Numbered from the stretch's first letter, positions 32,237 to 42,724 are shown. The stretch: 64,000 nucleotides of DNA from Pictodentalium vernedei (GCA_031216915.1 CM062288.1:181996596-182060595), one strand, 5' to 3'. Program-made: numbers and translations. Notes: generated by a model not told the origin, from the letters alone.

Positions 32237-33428
32237 TTAGTGGACGACATTCTGAGCAACAGATAACGGACCTAAACAATGCAGGTCTCCAGAAATGGAC
32301 TCAATATTTCTGAGATAAAAATTCGTGAATGTGGATGGCTGAGACCAATAAACAGCCTTCATTAAATCTGTAATAGTAATACTATTAGCGTAAGCCCAAG
32401 AAGTAGCAAGAGCTCTTACTTCATGAGCCAAAATCTTAAGCACAGACTGCTGAGAAGAAGATAAACTCTCATAAGCAGTACGGATAGTTAATTGAATCCA
32501 TCTAGCAATAGAATGGACCGAAATGTCCCTTCTATTAGGCATCAGAGACAGAAAGAAACGTTTTCGTCCCTTTCTGATAAACTGAGATCTCTGTTTATAG
32601 ATACGTAACGCTCTAACAGGACAGAGTAAAGGCCTACGCCCGTCTGAAGACGGAAGAGCCTTAATAACAATAGGTTCTGGATATTTATTAGGAGCCTGAT
32701 TCTTAGCTAAAAAACCAACATTAGTAGTGAAGGTGATAGTGTTCCTGACACAATGATAGTGAGAATCATCCACCGACAGTGCATGAAGCTCACGGACTCT
32801 TCTAGCAGAAGAGAAAGCTAAGAGAAAAGCTGTCTTATAAGATAAGAATTTGAAATCTACTGTCCCAAGAGGTTCAAATGGCTTTTCCTTCAGTTTAAGA
32901 AGAACCCAAGCTAAATTCCATTTAGGAATTAACCTAAGATTCTGGGTCTATTTATCGAGAAGTTTCTAACCAACTTAGATAAAGAGACATTAGATCCAAT
33001 TTGTAAACTATCATGATGTGCATAGGTATCAGATAACATAGACCTATAACCCTTAATAGTAACAGGCTGCAGTTTGATTTCGTCAAACAAGTATACTAGA
33101 AAGTTTGCAATGTCTGGTATAGAGGGATCAAAAATATCCACAGAATGATCCCTACACCAACGACGAAAAACCTTCCACTTAGCCGCATAGTTTAGCGAAG
33201 AGGAGGTCCTCCTATAGTTAGAAATCGCGTCCACTGCTCGTCCTGTAAAGTGCTTGCCATGCAAGAAGGACCGCACAACGGAAAAACGTGAAGGTTGAGA
33301 CCTTGCGGGTTGTGATGGAGTTGACGCGATTTCCCCCGCGAAAGAAGATCCTCCCGTGGAGGAAGCTTTTGCGGTAGGTCCCACAACAGACACCTGAGTA
33401 GATTTATCCACGGTCTCTGTGGAGACAA
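32237..33428 (-). pseudogene. DIRS D3 tyrosine recombinase, one frameshift
   Basis: The N-terminal half lies at the end of the long frame 32929-35508 (DKSTQVSVVG, AAKWKVFRRWCRDHSVDIFD, LQPVTIKGYRSMLSD). The catalytic half is read in another frame from about 32935 to 32237; the change is a short deletion near 32935 compared with the D1 fragment. All signature residues of the family are visible: arginine in SSARRVRELHAL (about 32800), H-x-x-R in LAHEVRALATSWAY, and the nucleophile tyrosine in TFTNFYLRN (about 32315). It joins the circular element DNA into a genomic target. In D1 the recombinase frame overlaps the RNase H ORF and starts at MDKSTQ; in D3 the corresponding codon is GTG, and the two are fused by an extra base. 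Confidence 0.87.
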
Positions 33429-35508
33429 GAGATGCTACCAACAGAATCTTGCATTGAGATTGTTTTATCTTTAGCAATACTTGCTGAATTAACGGCGCTG
33501 GAGGATACGCATATCCTATCATTCCGTCCCAAGGGATCGACAGAGCGTCTACTGCAAATGCTCTTGGATCCGGACACGGAGACACATACGTCTGCAACTG
33601 ATTGTTGAGATGTGTCGCAAATAAGTCTATCATTGGCCGTTCCCATTGGTAGCAAATCTGATTGAATACTTGTTTGTTGAGAGTCCACTCCGACGGCAAC
33701 AAGCGACCCTTTCGTGAAAGGGAGTCTGCTAGTACATTCAGACGACTCGGTATGTGACGGACCGAAAGAAGAACCTGATGTTCTAGAGCAAACAGAAGGA
33801 TTCTTTCCGTTAGATTGAACAACGGAACTGAATGAGTGCCTCCCTGATTCCGTATATACGCCACTACTGTCGTATTGTCGGATAGGATTTGGACATGAGC
33901 ATTGTGAATAATGTCCATCCAATGACGTAACGCAAGCCAAATTGACATCATTTCCTTGATGTTTATGTGCTTGCCCAGGAATTGCGGATCCCAAAGACCC
34001 TGGCATCTCGAATCCGTTGGGATCAATGATGCACCCCAACCTGTTTGACTGGCATCCGTCATAATGGTAAAACTCGGATCTGGCAACTGCAGCGGAACTC
34101 CCTGAGTTAACCACTGAATGTTTGCCCAAGTCTGAATCTCTCGTTTCACTTGATCTGACAAGAGAACGTCTATGTCGAGCGAATGAATTTTCACACTCCA
34201 ATTCTGAGTCAAGAAAATTTGGAGAGGACGCGTGCGTAACCGCCCCATCGGAATGAGATCCGCAGCGGCTCCGCACAGACCTATCAGTCTCATAAATTCT
34301 CTTGCCGTGACTTTGTCTGTGTGCAGACAATAGCGAGCGTAACAACTGACTAATTTCGCTCTGGTTAACGGCAGACGAACAAGATTGTTGTGCGTCTCGA
34401 AGCTCATTCCCAGATGTGTGAATGACTTGGACGGCACCAGATCCGACTTCTCCTCGTTTACTATAAAACCGAGACGTCGGAGCAATAGAAGTAGATTCTG
34501 AACATCGTTCTGAAGCGTTAACTCATTGCCGTACCTCTGAAGAATGTCGTCCAGGTAGGCCGACGTTACCGCAGACGAATGAGCTCGGAAATAGATCATT
34601 ACCGAGTTCATTACCCGAGTGAAAGCCCAGGGTGCTAGATTCAATCCGAAGCACATCGCCCGGAATTGATACACCACTCCTAGGACTGCGAAGCGTAGAT
34701 ACTTTCTGAATGTCGGATGTACCATGATGTGAAAGTACGCATCTTTGAGATCTATGCTCGTTGCATAATCGTTCACCCGAATACTCGCTCTGACCGACCG
34801 AATCGTCTCCATATAAAACTTCGGAGCGACGATCAGCTTGTTTATCCAGCTCAAATCTATGACTGGACGGAACGAGCCGTCTGGTTTCGGAACCAGAAAC
34901 AGATGGCTGTAGAATCCCGGAGTCTCCTGGTTTTCTACGACCTCTACCGCGTTCTTCATTAAAAGAGACTGCACCTCTGATAATAGAGTGTCTCTTTTCT
35001 GCGGATTTGACGGAAGTTGAGTCCATTTTGGACTTCGAGTTAATGGAGGCTTTCGTTTGAAGGATATCTTTAGACCTTCCGAAGTCACCCCTCTCACCCA
35101 AGGGTCGTCCGTAATCGACGCCCACTCTTGTGAAAAACTCGACAACCTTCCGCCAACCGGTACGCGATAGAGGTTTAAGCCATCACCTCCTGGACCTGCG
35201 AGGCCTGCGGTAGGAGAAACCACGTCCTCCACGACCCGCACCTCGTCCCATCGACCTCGGGGCGTCCGACCGGTTGTCCCGGCCCAAAGGACGTCCCGAA
35301 CGTGAGTCGCTACCTTGACGGTCTCTTGAATAAGACCAAGAGGACGCACCAGAACCTCTATAGGAACCTCTCTTGGGCGCATTAGACCCAGAAGTGCCTG
35401 TCTTACTCTTATCTGCCGTGTCCGACTTCTTAGAAGCAGATTTGAACAGCAGAGAATCCGAAGTTTTCTTTGTAATTTTATCGTAAATTGCAGAAAGCTT
35501 GCCGTCAA
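33192..35508 (-). CDS. DIRS D3 reverse transcriptase and RNase H (ORF2)
   Basis: Long open frame that overlaps the end of ORF1 by about 325 bp. Residues up to about 165 hold the DIRS pre-RT block GGRLSSFSQEWASITDDPW and SFKRKPPL. RT motifs follow: DGSFRPVIDLSWINK, SIDLKDAYFHI, AMCFGLNLAPWAFTRVM, and YLDD at residues 318-321 (34546-34557), so the catalytic aspartates are present. RNase H follows with IMTDASQTGWG, INIKEMMS, ILSDNT and VLADSLSRKG, which supply the acidic residues. Then comes the DIRS tail MIDLFATHLNNQLQTYVSP. Near 33425 one extra base against D1 shifts the RNase H tail (PWINLLRCLLWDLPQKLPP, read at 33192-33428) out of frame and fuses RT/RNase H to the recombinase frame. The true start codon is unclear. 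Confidence 0.88.
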
Positions 35509-37285
35509 AGAGAAGTTCTCCGGAGACCGAAGCGACTCTGAGAGAGTTCTTCACCCTAGTATCCACGAGTGTGGATGTAGCTAGGGCTGCGTCACGTCTA
35601 ACCAACTCCAGGTTTGCCACTGAAAGGGCGGAGTTACACGTGGAATAAGCTACTGCCCTTGAAAGAAGTCTTAAAGAGGATTGTATATCCTGAAATTCTT
35701 TCCCTTGAAGGCGCAGTGATAACGCCTTAGTAAGGTGATCTGCGTAAGATAAGGCATCTAAACTGGCTCTGTTAGACGAAATAGTTGTTTCCAACACCGC
35801 GGTTGGAATAGACGCCGACGACGGTAATGATAACTCTAAGTCTTCCGCCTCGTCGTCCATACGCAGAGAAACTCTCGGGATACCCTGTCCTGCCGTGTCG
35901 AATTTATTCCTTGCATTAATGAAAGGCAGGCTGAGAGTATTGGCGGACAAGAAACCTGCTTTCCCCGTTTTGGAAGCAAGTTTGAATATAGCGTCATTCA
36001 ATAATTCAAATGTTCTTGCAACATTATTGGACTGAGACGGAAACTCGGGAGCGATGTCCCTGAACCGCTCAAAGAAATCAGAGTCCAATGACGCTATAAT
36101 TCTCTTGTCCGGAACTGCAGCAGTCTGGCCCGACGGAACAACTTGAGGGAGAAAGTGCCGGATGAAGTCCACGGCAGCTTTATGTTGTTCCGAAAGGGAT
36201 AGCTCCAAGTCATCTGTATCCCTTTCACCATCCGGTCGGACCTCATGATGCTCCCGGTCGTCCGCCCCCGATGCTTCGGCGGAGTGTACCGACCCAGCGC
36301 CGTCGGATAATTCCCGATCCGACACCGTTTCTGTCGGCTGCTGGGATGCTGCGATAAGTTGTGCTATCTGCACAAGTACGTCCGACATCGAGGCCTGCGG
36401 AGGCGCAGTCTTTCGCTGCTTCGCCGAGGGCAGCTCCACATCTGATGACTCCCGCATACTTTTCCTAAGCGAACGTCCGGAGTCCATCGGCCTCGTGTCC
36501 CTGGCTACCGGATGGTGTGACCTGGTCGCCGAAGAATCCCTGATCGGCAAAGCTGGTAAAATATCGGCGGTCACATAGCCAAGGTGCGGTCGTGTGCGCT
36601 GATGAGAAGAAGAAGCCTGAGCAGTCTCTGCGGACTGCCTATACAACGGAGCGTCCCGAGCGACGGACGTATGCTCCGCTTGTGATACATTTTGTACCAC
36701 AACATCTGGTCCCAGATGTTGTTGTACGAGAGAGGGGCCTCTCTCGCTCGCGGCCCGGCTGGACCTGGACGAGCTAGGAACCGGACTCAAAGGCTTCCTC
36801 CGATCTCGCCTACTATCCGCCGTCACTGGGTGTGCATGTTGAATGTTTATAGTGCTCGCATCACCCAACATTTCCTCCTGGACCGCATCGGACGAACCCG
36901 GCTGCCGAACCATTCGGTGAATGGACGCTACACCGGGCGAGCTAGCAGACGACATTTGTTTAATCTCCATGGGCACTTTTGCCGCTAGCTCTGTATTCAT
37001 TTGTGACGACGGAAGCGCACTTGCGGAAGATAACATGGAAACATCACCCTGTTCTTGTTCCTCTGAAATAGAAACTGAGAGAGTAGAGTGACCTTGCAGA
37101 GAAAGAACGGGCATAGCCCTTTCTCCACTAACAACATATCGTGACACACGTTTCCAATGTTTGTCATCCCAATATTGACATATAGAACAGGGATTAGTGC
37201 GAGAACACTGACTACAATTAATGCAATGATCATGAAAGTCAGAGGAAGATTTCTTCCTATTACAATTTGAACAATATCCTTTCAT
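35183..37285 (-). CDS. DIRS D3 gag-like ORF1, intact, 700 residues
   Basis: The longest intact ORF of the window. The N-terminus has a Cys/His cluster (C5, C8, H18/H20, C21, C24, C27, C33, C36), a pattern common at the start of DIRS ORF1 proteins. Residues of about 60-330 are Ser/Thr/Pro-rich and vary between copies. The part from about 340 on (DLELSLSEQHKAAVDFIRHF, TLSLPFINARNKFDTAGQGI, SYADHLTKALSLRLQGKEF) is helical and well kept in D1 and partly in D5. The C-terminus is Arg/Gly-rich (RSMGRGAGRGGRGFSYRR), likely RNA-binding. It should bind or package the element RNA; this rests on position and composition, not on homology to a solved protein. It overlaps ORF2. Confidence 0.85.
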   Translation of the reverse strand: MKGYCSNCNRKKSSSDFHDHCINCSQCSRTNPCSICQYWDDKHWKRVSRYVVSGERAMPVLSLQGHSTLSVSISEEQEQGDVSMLSSASALPSSQMNTELAAKVPMEIKQMSSASSPGVASIHRMVRQPGSSDAVQEEMLGDASTINIQHAHPVTADSRRDRRKPLSPVPSSSRSSRAASERGPSLVQQHLGPDVVVQNVSQAEHTSVARDAPLYRQSAETAQASSSHQRTRPHLGYVTADILPALPIRDSSATRSHHPVARDTRPMDSGRSLRKSMRESSDVELPSAKQRKTAPPQASMSDVLVQIAQLIAASQQPTETVSDRELSDGAGSVHSAEASGADDREHHEVRPDGERDTDDLELSLSEQHKAAVDFIRHFLPQVVPSGQTAAVPDKRIIASLDSDFFERFRDIAPEFPSQSNNVARTFELLNDAIFKLASKTGKAGFLSANTLSLPFINARNKFDTAGQGIPRVSLRMDDEAEDLELSLPSSASIPTAVLETTISSNRASLDALSYADHLTKALSLRLQGKEFQDIQSSLRLLSRAVAYSTCNSALSVANLELVRRDAALATSTLVDTRVKNSLRVASVSGELLFDGKLSAIYDKITKKTSDSLLFKSASKKSDTADKSKTGTSGSNAPKRGSYRGSGASSWSYSRDRQGSDSRSGRPLGRDNRSDAPRSMGRGAGRGGRGFSYRRPRRSRR
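36700..36746 (-). promoter_or_regulatory. Twin palindromes inside D3 gag
   Basis: Two adjacent hairpins within the coding frame: CAACATCTGG/CCAGATGTTG (36700-36721, loop of 2) and CGAGAGAGG/CCTCTCTCG (36727-36746, loop of 2). They are also present in D1 (about 13349-13390) and, degenerate, in D5, and three times each in D2 and D6. Possible RNA packaging or dimerisation signal. Confidence 0.6.
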
Positions 37286-38131
37286 TGTGAAAAGTCAACA
37301 ACAAGTCCTAGTTACTCGCACAAACCCCTGACACAAAGATACATAATAACATGATCCATTAATAATGAAAAAACAATTGCAAATCAAAATAATTTTTGAA
37401 AAATATTTTTTCAGCAAAGCCCAAGTTTCTGAAAAGTAACGTTGAGCCCCGATGGATCCGATGGCTAAGTGTGGTCAAAAATTTTAAATTTATATTAAAT
37501 AATTAATGCAACACTTACGGATAATAAAAATGTATCTTATAGTGAGATAAACTACACCAAAGGCAAACAGCCCCCCCTCAAAAGAGACTGTTGCCAATGT
37601 AAACAAACAGTAGCCCGAAATCAGTCATCAAAATTACACTCTATCTGATGCAAGACAGAGACTCCCAGGGGAGAATCTGCAGAACATCAGATGGAAGATG
37701 CAGAACACAACGTTTATACACCCATGGGTGAAAACGTAACTATGGGGAAAATAACAGAAAACATTCTGTAACCAAGCAACTCTCCCAAGAGAATTTAGAA
37801 ATGATCTTTCTCAAAAATATGCCAAAAGCATGGGAGAATTGCAAGGGGGGACTTAGAAGACCAGGGGAGAGGAAACACTGAATAAGCAGTGCAACTTTTT
37901 AGCAAGAATGACAACAAGAGGCCCATGCCTCGAAAATAGGCAACTTAACATAATTTCATAAAAAATTTTAAGTACAGCCCTGATTATTTTTTGTCACTCC
38001 TTTTTCCTCTCCTCCTTCTATATCCTCCTTAGAATCACCATTTCTCCAATAATTACGTGTCTGGCATCCTTTAAACTGAGATTTACAAGCACAAAGATCA
38101 GTGAGATGTTGACTGATGAAGGGCCAAACAG
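37286..38131 (-). promoter_or_regulatory. D3 leader with conserved stem-loops
   Basis: Non-coding leader. CTATCTGATG (37641-37650) pairs with CATCAGATGG (37685-37694) and encloses CTCCCAGGGGAG. A second stem, GCAACTCTCCCAAG (about 37778-37791) with CATGGGAGAATTGC (about 37828-37841), matches leader stems of the other copies. Confidence 0.6.
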
Positions 38132-38320
38132 AGAATGATAATTGGCGCCAATTTCGGAAAGTCCTTGACACTGCGCATGCGCAGTAGGGGCGAAGTATGG
38201 AGGTCCTATAGGACATGATTTCTTTTGGTTTTGGATGCAAATTTTGGGGATTGGGGGGCAAAATTTGTGTTTGGCCCTGGATTTTTTAGAGTTAGCACCA
38301 GCTAAGTCTGGGTCATTGGT
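38132..38320 (-). repeat. D3 right inverted terminal repeat
   Basis: 189 bp inverse of 31280-31468, with only a few differences (for example CTGCGCATGCGCAG here, with one base changed on the left). Confidence 0.92.
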
Positions 38321-38370
38321 ACAGTATAGAAATATTATAAATTTAAAGTAATTTGTATATTTTTATACTT

Positions 38371-38810
38371 GCCAATTGCCCAGACTAGCTGGTGCTTAAC
38401 TCAAAGTTATTAACTGGTAGAGTGCTGGAAGCCCATATTTGGGCTTTACTCTGAGGTGAAAGGTACTGCAACTTGAAGGCTTCATACTCAATGCATGTGC
38501 TTCGTATTATCTTTGAAGTAATATTATTTAGTCTGTAGGGACTTGTCTTGTTACAATTTATGGGAGAGTGCCTGTAGGCACTCTCCCATAAATTGTAACA
38601 AGGCAAAGACATGTGAACAAATTTTGATGGCCAAAAATAATTCAGCACTCTACCAGTTAAGGGCCAAACACAAATTTTGAACCCACCAATCCCCAAAATT
38701 TGCTTGCAAAACTGAAAATTAAAAGTTCTATCTGGCCCTCCATACATATACTCTCTGCGCATGCGCAGACGTCAGGATGTGACCGGAATTGGTGCCAACA
38801 TCATTCTTTG
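38371..38810 (-). repeat. D4 left terminal repeat, interrupted by a foldback element
   Basis: GCCCAGACTAGCTGGTGC on the left and GGCCAAACACAAATTTTGA to CATCATTCTTTG on the right of the insertion at 38410-38660; the two parts join up as in D5. Confidence 0.82.
38410..38660. mobile_element. Foldback element of 251 bp within the D4 terminal repeat
   Basis: Outer arms TTAACTGGTAGAGTGCTG and CAGCACTCTACCAGTTAA are exact inverses. The interior has a perfect 27-bp hairpin (38547-38573 with 38576-38602, CTTGTTACAATTTATGGGAG at its start). TTAA at both edges could be a piggyBac-type target duplication or part of the arms. Confidence 0.82.
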
Positions 38811-38877
38811 TAGAAGATAGTACAACATAATAATTCAGCAGGGAGGAATGAGTCCCACTCATGGGAGGGCCATCTCC

Positions 38878-38994
38878 GTCTGGACCATTGGTAAGTATAA
38901 AAAATATACAAGTAAGTATAAATATATACAAATTAAAATTTAAAATTTAAATTTATAATATTTTTACACTGTAAACCAATGGCCCAGACTAGCT
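38878..38994 (-). repeat. D4 internal complementary region
   Basis: GTCTGGACCATTGGTAAG...AATATATACAAATT then TATTTTTACACTGTAAACCA with CCCAGACTAGCT. Same layout as in D3, with a short internal AT expansion. Confidence 0.75.
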
Positions 38995-40715
38995 GAATCG
39001 TAAAAAGGTGGAGGGCCTAGGACTTCAGAATTAATAGATCAACATAGTTCCAATCCTGTAATCCAGGTGAAAGGAAATTAAAATTATTAGGAATTACATG
39101 TATGTCTCTCTATACAGTAATAGAGAAGATGTATCATAAAAAGGAGCCCAGTTCAAGTAATTCCGTAAACTTAGCATGAAGACTATGCTAATTGGATGTA
39201 ACGAGTTCCCAATTTTTAAGGCTAGCCTGGACTAAGCCTCAAAAATAAGGATGGCGTATTTGAGAATGTGAGAATATCTCCCACAAACAAACACCATATA
39301 CAATAAAACTCCAGCTGTATGCAGGATATAATTACAGACAAAACAGCTTAACTCATAGTTACACACTTATCAACCTGGAGGAGAGGTAAAAAATCAGCCC
39401 CCCCCCCCCCCCCCCCCCTGTCTTTTGAAGGAATCTTCAAAAAGAAAGAGGGGAGCACTCTGGAATCAGTAAAAGCGGTACCAAAAAACAATATAAATAT
39501 TCGTCGAACATGCACTCAGGTATTAATTATTATCAAATAATGGTGCTTAATGCCACTTCAGAAGCTAAGGCTATAGCGATGATGCCGGTAATTAATATCA
39601 CCCGCTATATAACATAAACCGGCATATGCAAATAGGACGAAAACTGGAGATATAATATATAACATACACATGTCCAATAGAACCACAATGAACAATCTCT
39701 GGAAAGTAAACACACTTCCGAGGTAACCCACAGGCGACCCCATTCAGGCATTCAATAAATTCCAGTAACAACACTCCCCGACATGTACTATCCGATATCT
39801 ATGACAGTATAAATGTGCAAATATACGAGACTGTAAACAAGGTGTATTCGATTGAGTACCGACATTAATAGAAACCTGGATCTAGAAATGGAAGTAGGTA
39901 TGATTAACAGGCTTGACATGGACCGCCCCCGGAATAATTCATAATTTCTAAGGTCCATAACATACAATAATGCGTCTGCCTAATAATTCATTATTATACG
40001 CGTGAGCATTGAAATCCCGCATGTAATCATCTGAATACCAGTTACCTGGTTAGGCAGCCTCCGAGGTACCCAAAGACTAGCAATTTATTTATGATGAATT
40101 ATGCGCTCGTATATGACATATATACGAACAACCACAGGAAACCAACCAACTAAAAAGTGGATGTGCCCATGAGGTCAACCCAGCCGCCAATCAAGAAGTC
40201 ATGAAATGCATGTATGTATTTAAACTCATACTAGGCTTGCAGGAAGAAAACTACATCTTGCCCGGTAATTGCCTCTAAACCAAGCCAGAAAATAAGCAGA
40301 CTGTCATCTGCAAAATGAGGTCCCCAGAGGGTGAATTTAGTGATGCTACCCTGCAAAGCAGGCTAGCATCACTAAATTTACCCTCTGTGAACCTCAATCT
40401 AAATCAGGGTCTCAAAATTAAAATGAAAGATGAACCCAGAGAATACAGTGGCTAACTGTATGGGATAGCATCATCAAATTCACCCTCTGGGGACCTCATT
40501 CTGCAAATGTCAGACTGCTTATTTTCAGGCCTGCTCTAAACACATTGGCGGTGGGGGGGGGGGGGGATTCGAAGTCATATCGAACCCACCTCACCCACAT
40601 TACTTAATTGTTCTTGTGTTAGTCATAAAATGATATAGGAACCGCAATGGTTCCCTCACGTCTAACCGACTCCATTATACCACTATGGGCGGAGAAGGAC
40701 GTGAAGAACAAAAAC
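38995..40715 (-). other. D4 3' region bounded by a C-run and a G-run
   Basis: Non-coding. A C-run is at about 39398-39418 and a G-run at about 40552-40566. Matching layouts occur in D5 and D6, where this segment takes the place of the recombinase. It contains the 253 bp hAT-type element at 40281-40533. Confidence 0.65.
40281..40533. mobile_element. hAT-type short element with 8-bp duplication
   Basis: Ends CAAGCCAGAAAATAAGCAG and (inverse) CAGGCCTGAAAATAAGCAG; flanked by CTCTAAAC at 40273-40280 and 40534-40541. The empty site is seen in D5 (about 47648-47665). The interior is foldback-like, with GGTCCCCAGAGGGTGAATTT on the left and its inverse on the right. A second copy is at 53745-53985. 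Confidence 0.87.
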
Positions 40716-42600
40716 TTACCCTGATGAAGAAGGTCCTCTCGTGGTGGAAGCTTCCGGGGAACGTCCCATAAGACACTTGAGAAGACTGATCCAAGGTTTC
40801 TGTGACGACAGAGGTGCTACTAGTAGGATTCACAATGAGACTGTTTGATCTTAAAAATAATCTACTGAATCAACTGAATTGGAGGATACGCATATCCTAT
40901 CATTCATCCCCATGAGATAGGCAGTGCGTCTACTGCATACGCTCAATGGTCTGGGCATGGTGACACGAACGACAGTAACTGATTGTTCCGGTGCGTCGCA
41001 AACAGATCTATCATGGGGCGATCCCTCCGGTAGAAAATCTGCCCAAATACTCACTTGTTGAGCATCGACTCCAATTGAAACAGGCGACCTTCCGAGAGAG
41101 TGAGTCTGCTAGTACGTTCAGACGACCCGGTATATGACGGATAGAAAGATGAACAGGATGATTCATGACGTATAGGAAAATCTTCTCCGTTAGTTGGCAT
41201 ACCAGAAATGAATGAGTGCCACCCTGGTTCCCGATGTATGCTACTACTGTCGAGTTGTCCTACCAAATTTGAACATGGACATCCGTTATTATGTGAATCC
41301 AATGTTGTAGCGCTAGCCATATTGACATCATCTCTTTGATGTTTATGTCTTTCTCCTGGAACCGAGGGTCCCAAAGACCCTGACACTTCAAGACTGCGGG
41401 ACTTAGGGTTGCGCCCCAACCTGTCTGACTCGCATCCGTCATAATCGTGAAAGCCGGGTTCGGAAGTTGCAGCGGAACCCCCTGAGTTAACCACTGAATA
41501 TCTGCCCAAATCTGAACCCTTGTTTTACTAGGTCCGTTAAAACAATACTGGTTCATGCGAAAGCGTCTTCACACTCTAGTTCTGAGTAAAGAATATCTGG
41601 AGGGGACGTGCACGCAGACGGCCCATCGGAATGAGATCCACAGCCGATCCGCACAGCTCCAACAGTCGCATGAATTCCCTCACTATTAATGCGTCTGAGT
41701 GCAGACAAAAGCGAACATAACAACAGACTATTTTCCCTCTGGGTAACGGCAGATGAACCAGATTGTTGTAAGTCTCAAAGCTCATTCCCAAGTGAATAAA
41801 CGACTTGTACAGAGCTAGATCCGACTTTTTCTCGTTTACGATGAAACGAGATGTCGGAGCAATAGAAGCAGACTCTGAACATCGTTCTGAAGAATAATTT
41901 TGTTGCCGTATCCCTGTAGAAGGTCGTCCAAGTAAGCCGACGTTACCGCAGATGAATGAGCATGTAAGTATGACATTACTGAGTTCATTATTCGAGGGAA
42001 TGCCCAGGGGGCCAGTTTCAGACCAAAGCATATTGCTCTGAACTGATACACCTTCCCTTGTATGGCGAACCGCAGGTACTTTTATAACGCCGGATGTACC
42101 AGGGCATGAAAGTACGCATCCTTAGATCTATGCTTGCCGCATAGTCGAACACTTGCTTTTACCGAACGAATGGTCTCCATAAATAAATTTCTGGAGCCAT
42201 GATAAGCTTGTTATCCAGCTCATGTCTATTACCAGTCGGAACGAGCGTTCTGGCTTCGGTACGAGGAACAGGTGACTGTACACATCTTGAGAATCCTGAT
42301 TCTTGACGACCTGTATTGCTTCCTTTGATAAGAGAGCTTATACCTCCGGTAGGAGAAACTCTCTTATGCAAGAATTTGATGAAAGATTTGTCCAATGCGG
42401 ACAACTTGTTAATGGGGTTTTTGCTCTGAATGATAGCCGTAAGCCGTCCGAGACTACACTTCTCACCCACTGATCTTCCATGAGTATTATCCAGTTTTAT
42501 GCGGAGCTTGATAACCTTCCTCCAACTGGCCAGCAATAGAGGTCTAAACCATCACCAGTATGACCTGCGAGGCTTATGGGAGGAGGAACCACGTCCTCCC
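40716..42600 (-). pseudogene. DIRS D4 RT and RNase H, decayed
   Basis: Fragments in several frames. RT: MYQFRAICFGLKLAPWAF and AYLDDLLQGYGN, with the YLDD motif kept; then VNEKKSDLALYKSFIHLGMS. RNase H: IMTDASQTGWGATLSP, INIKEMMSIWLALQHW. The RNase H tail ends near 40730 at the place where the recombinase should begin, and the 3' region follows instead. Many frameshifts. Confidence 0.82.
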
Positions 42601-42724
42601 CGCGTAAAACCTCGTCTCGTCGGCCTAGGGGCATCTGACCTTTAATCCCGATCAGATCTGGAACTCTAGAACACCAGTCACTTTCAGAATAGCACTGTTT
42701 CCAGTGACCAGTTCTGCAATAAGC

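Larger units (their letters stand above)
31241..38340 (-). mobile_element. DIRS1-like retrotransposon copy D3, nearly intact
   Basis: About 7.1 kb with 189-bp inverted terminal repeats at both ends (31280-31468 and 38132-38320), an internal complementary region (31544-31631), a gag-like ORF1, overlapping RT/RNase H and a tyrosine recombinase. DIRS elements use a tyrosine recombinase rather than a DDE integrase and leave no target duplication, in line with its absence here. Only two frame changes disturb the coding part (near 33425 and 32935). I see no methyltransferase domain between RNase H and recombinase, although many DIRS1-like elements have one. Its right end abuts the left end of D4. 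Confidence 0.92.
38341..42656 (-). mobile_element. DIRS copy D4, 5'-truncated, abuts D3
   Basis: Left terminal repeat, internal complementary region, 3' region, RNase H and RT remnants are present on the minus strand. The gag part, leader and right terminal repeat are missing: DIRS sequence stops at 42656, where the foldback element starts. Close to D5 in sequence. It shares the short AT sequence TATTATAAATTTAAAGTAAT with the right edge of D3, so the two copies lie head to tail with no spacer. Confidence 0.8.

Noticed and set aside
32237-35508. LTR retrotransposon or retrovirus
   Set aside because: No LTRs, no DDE integrase and no protease seen; tyrosine recombinase and ITR/ICR layout indicate DIRS.
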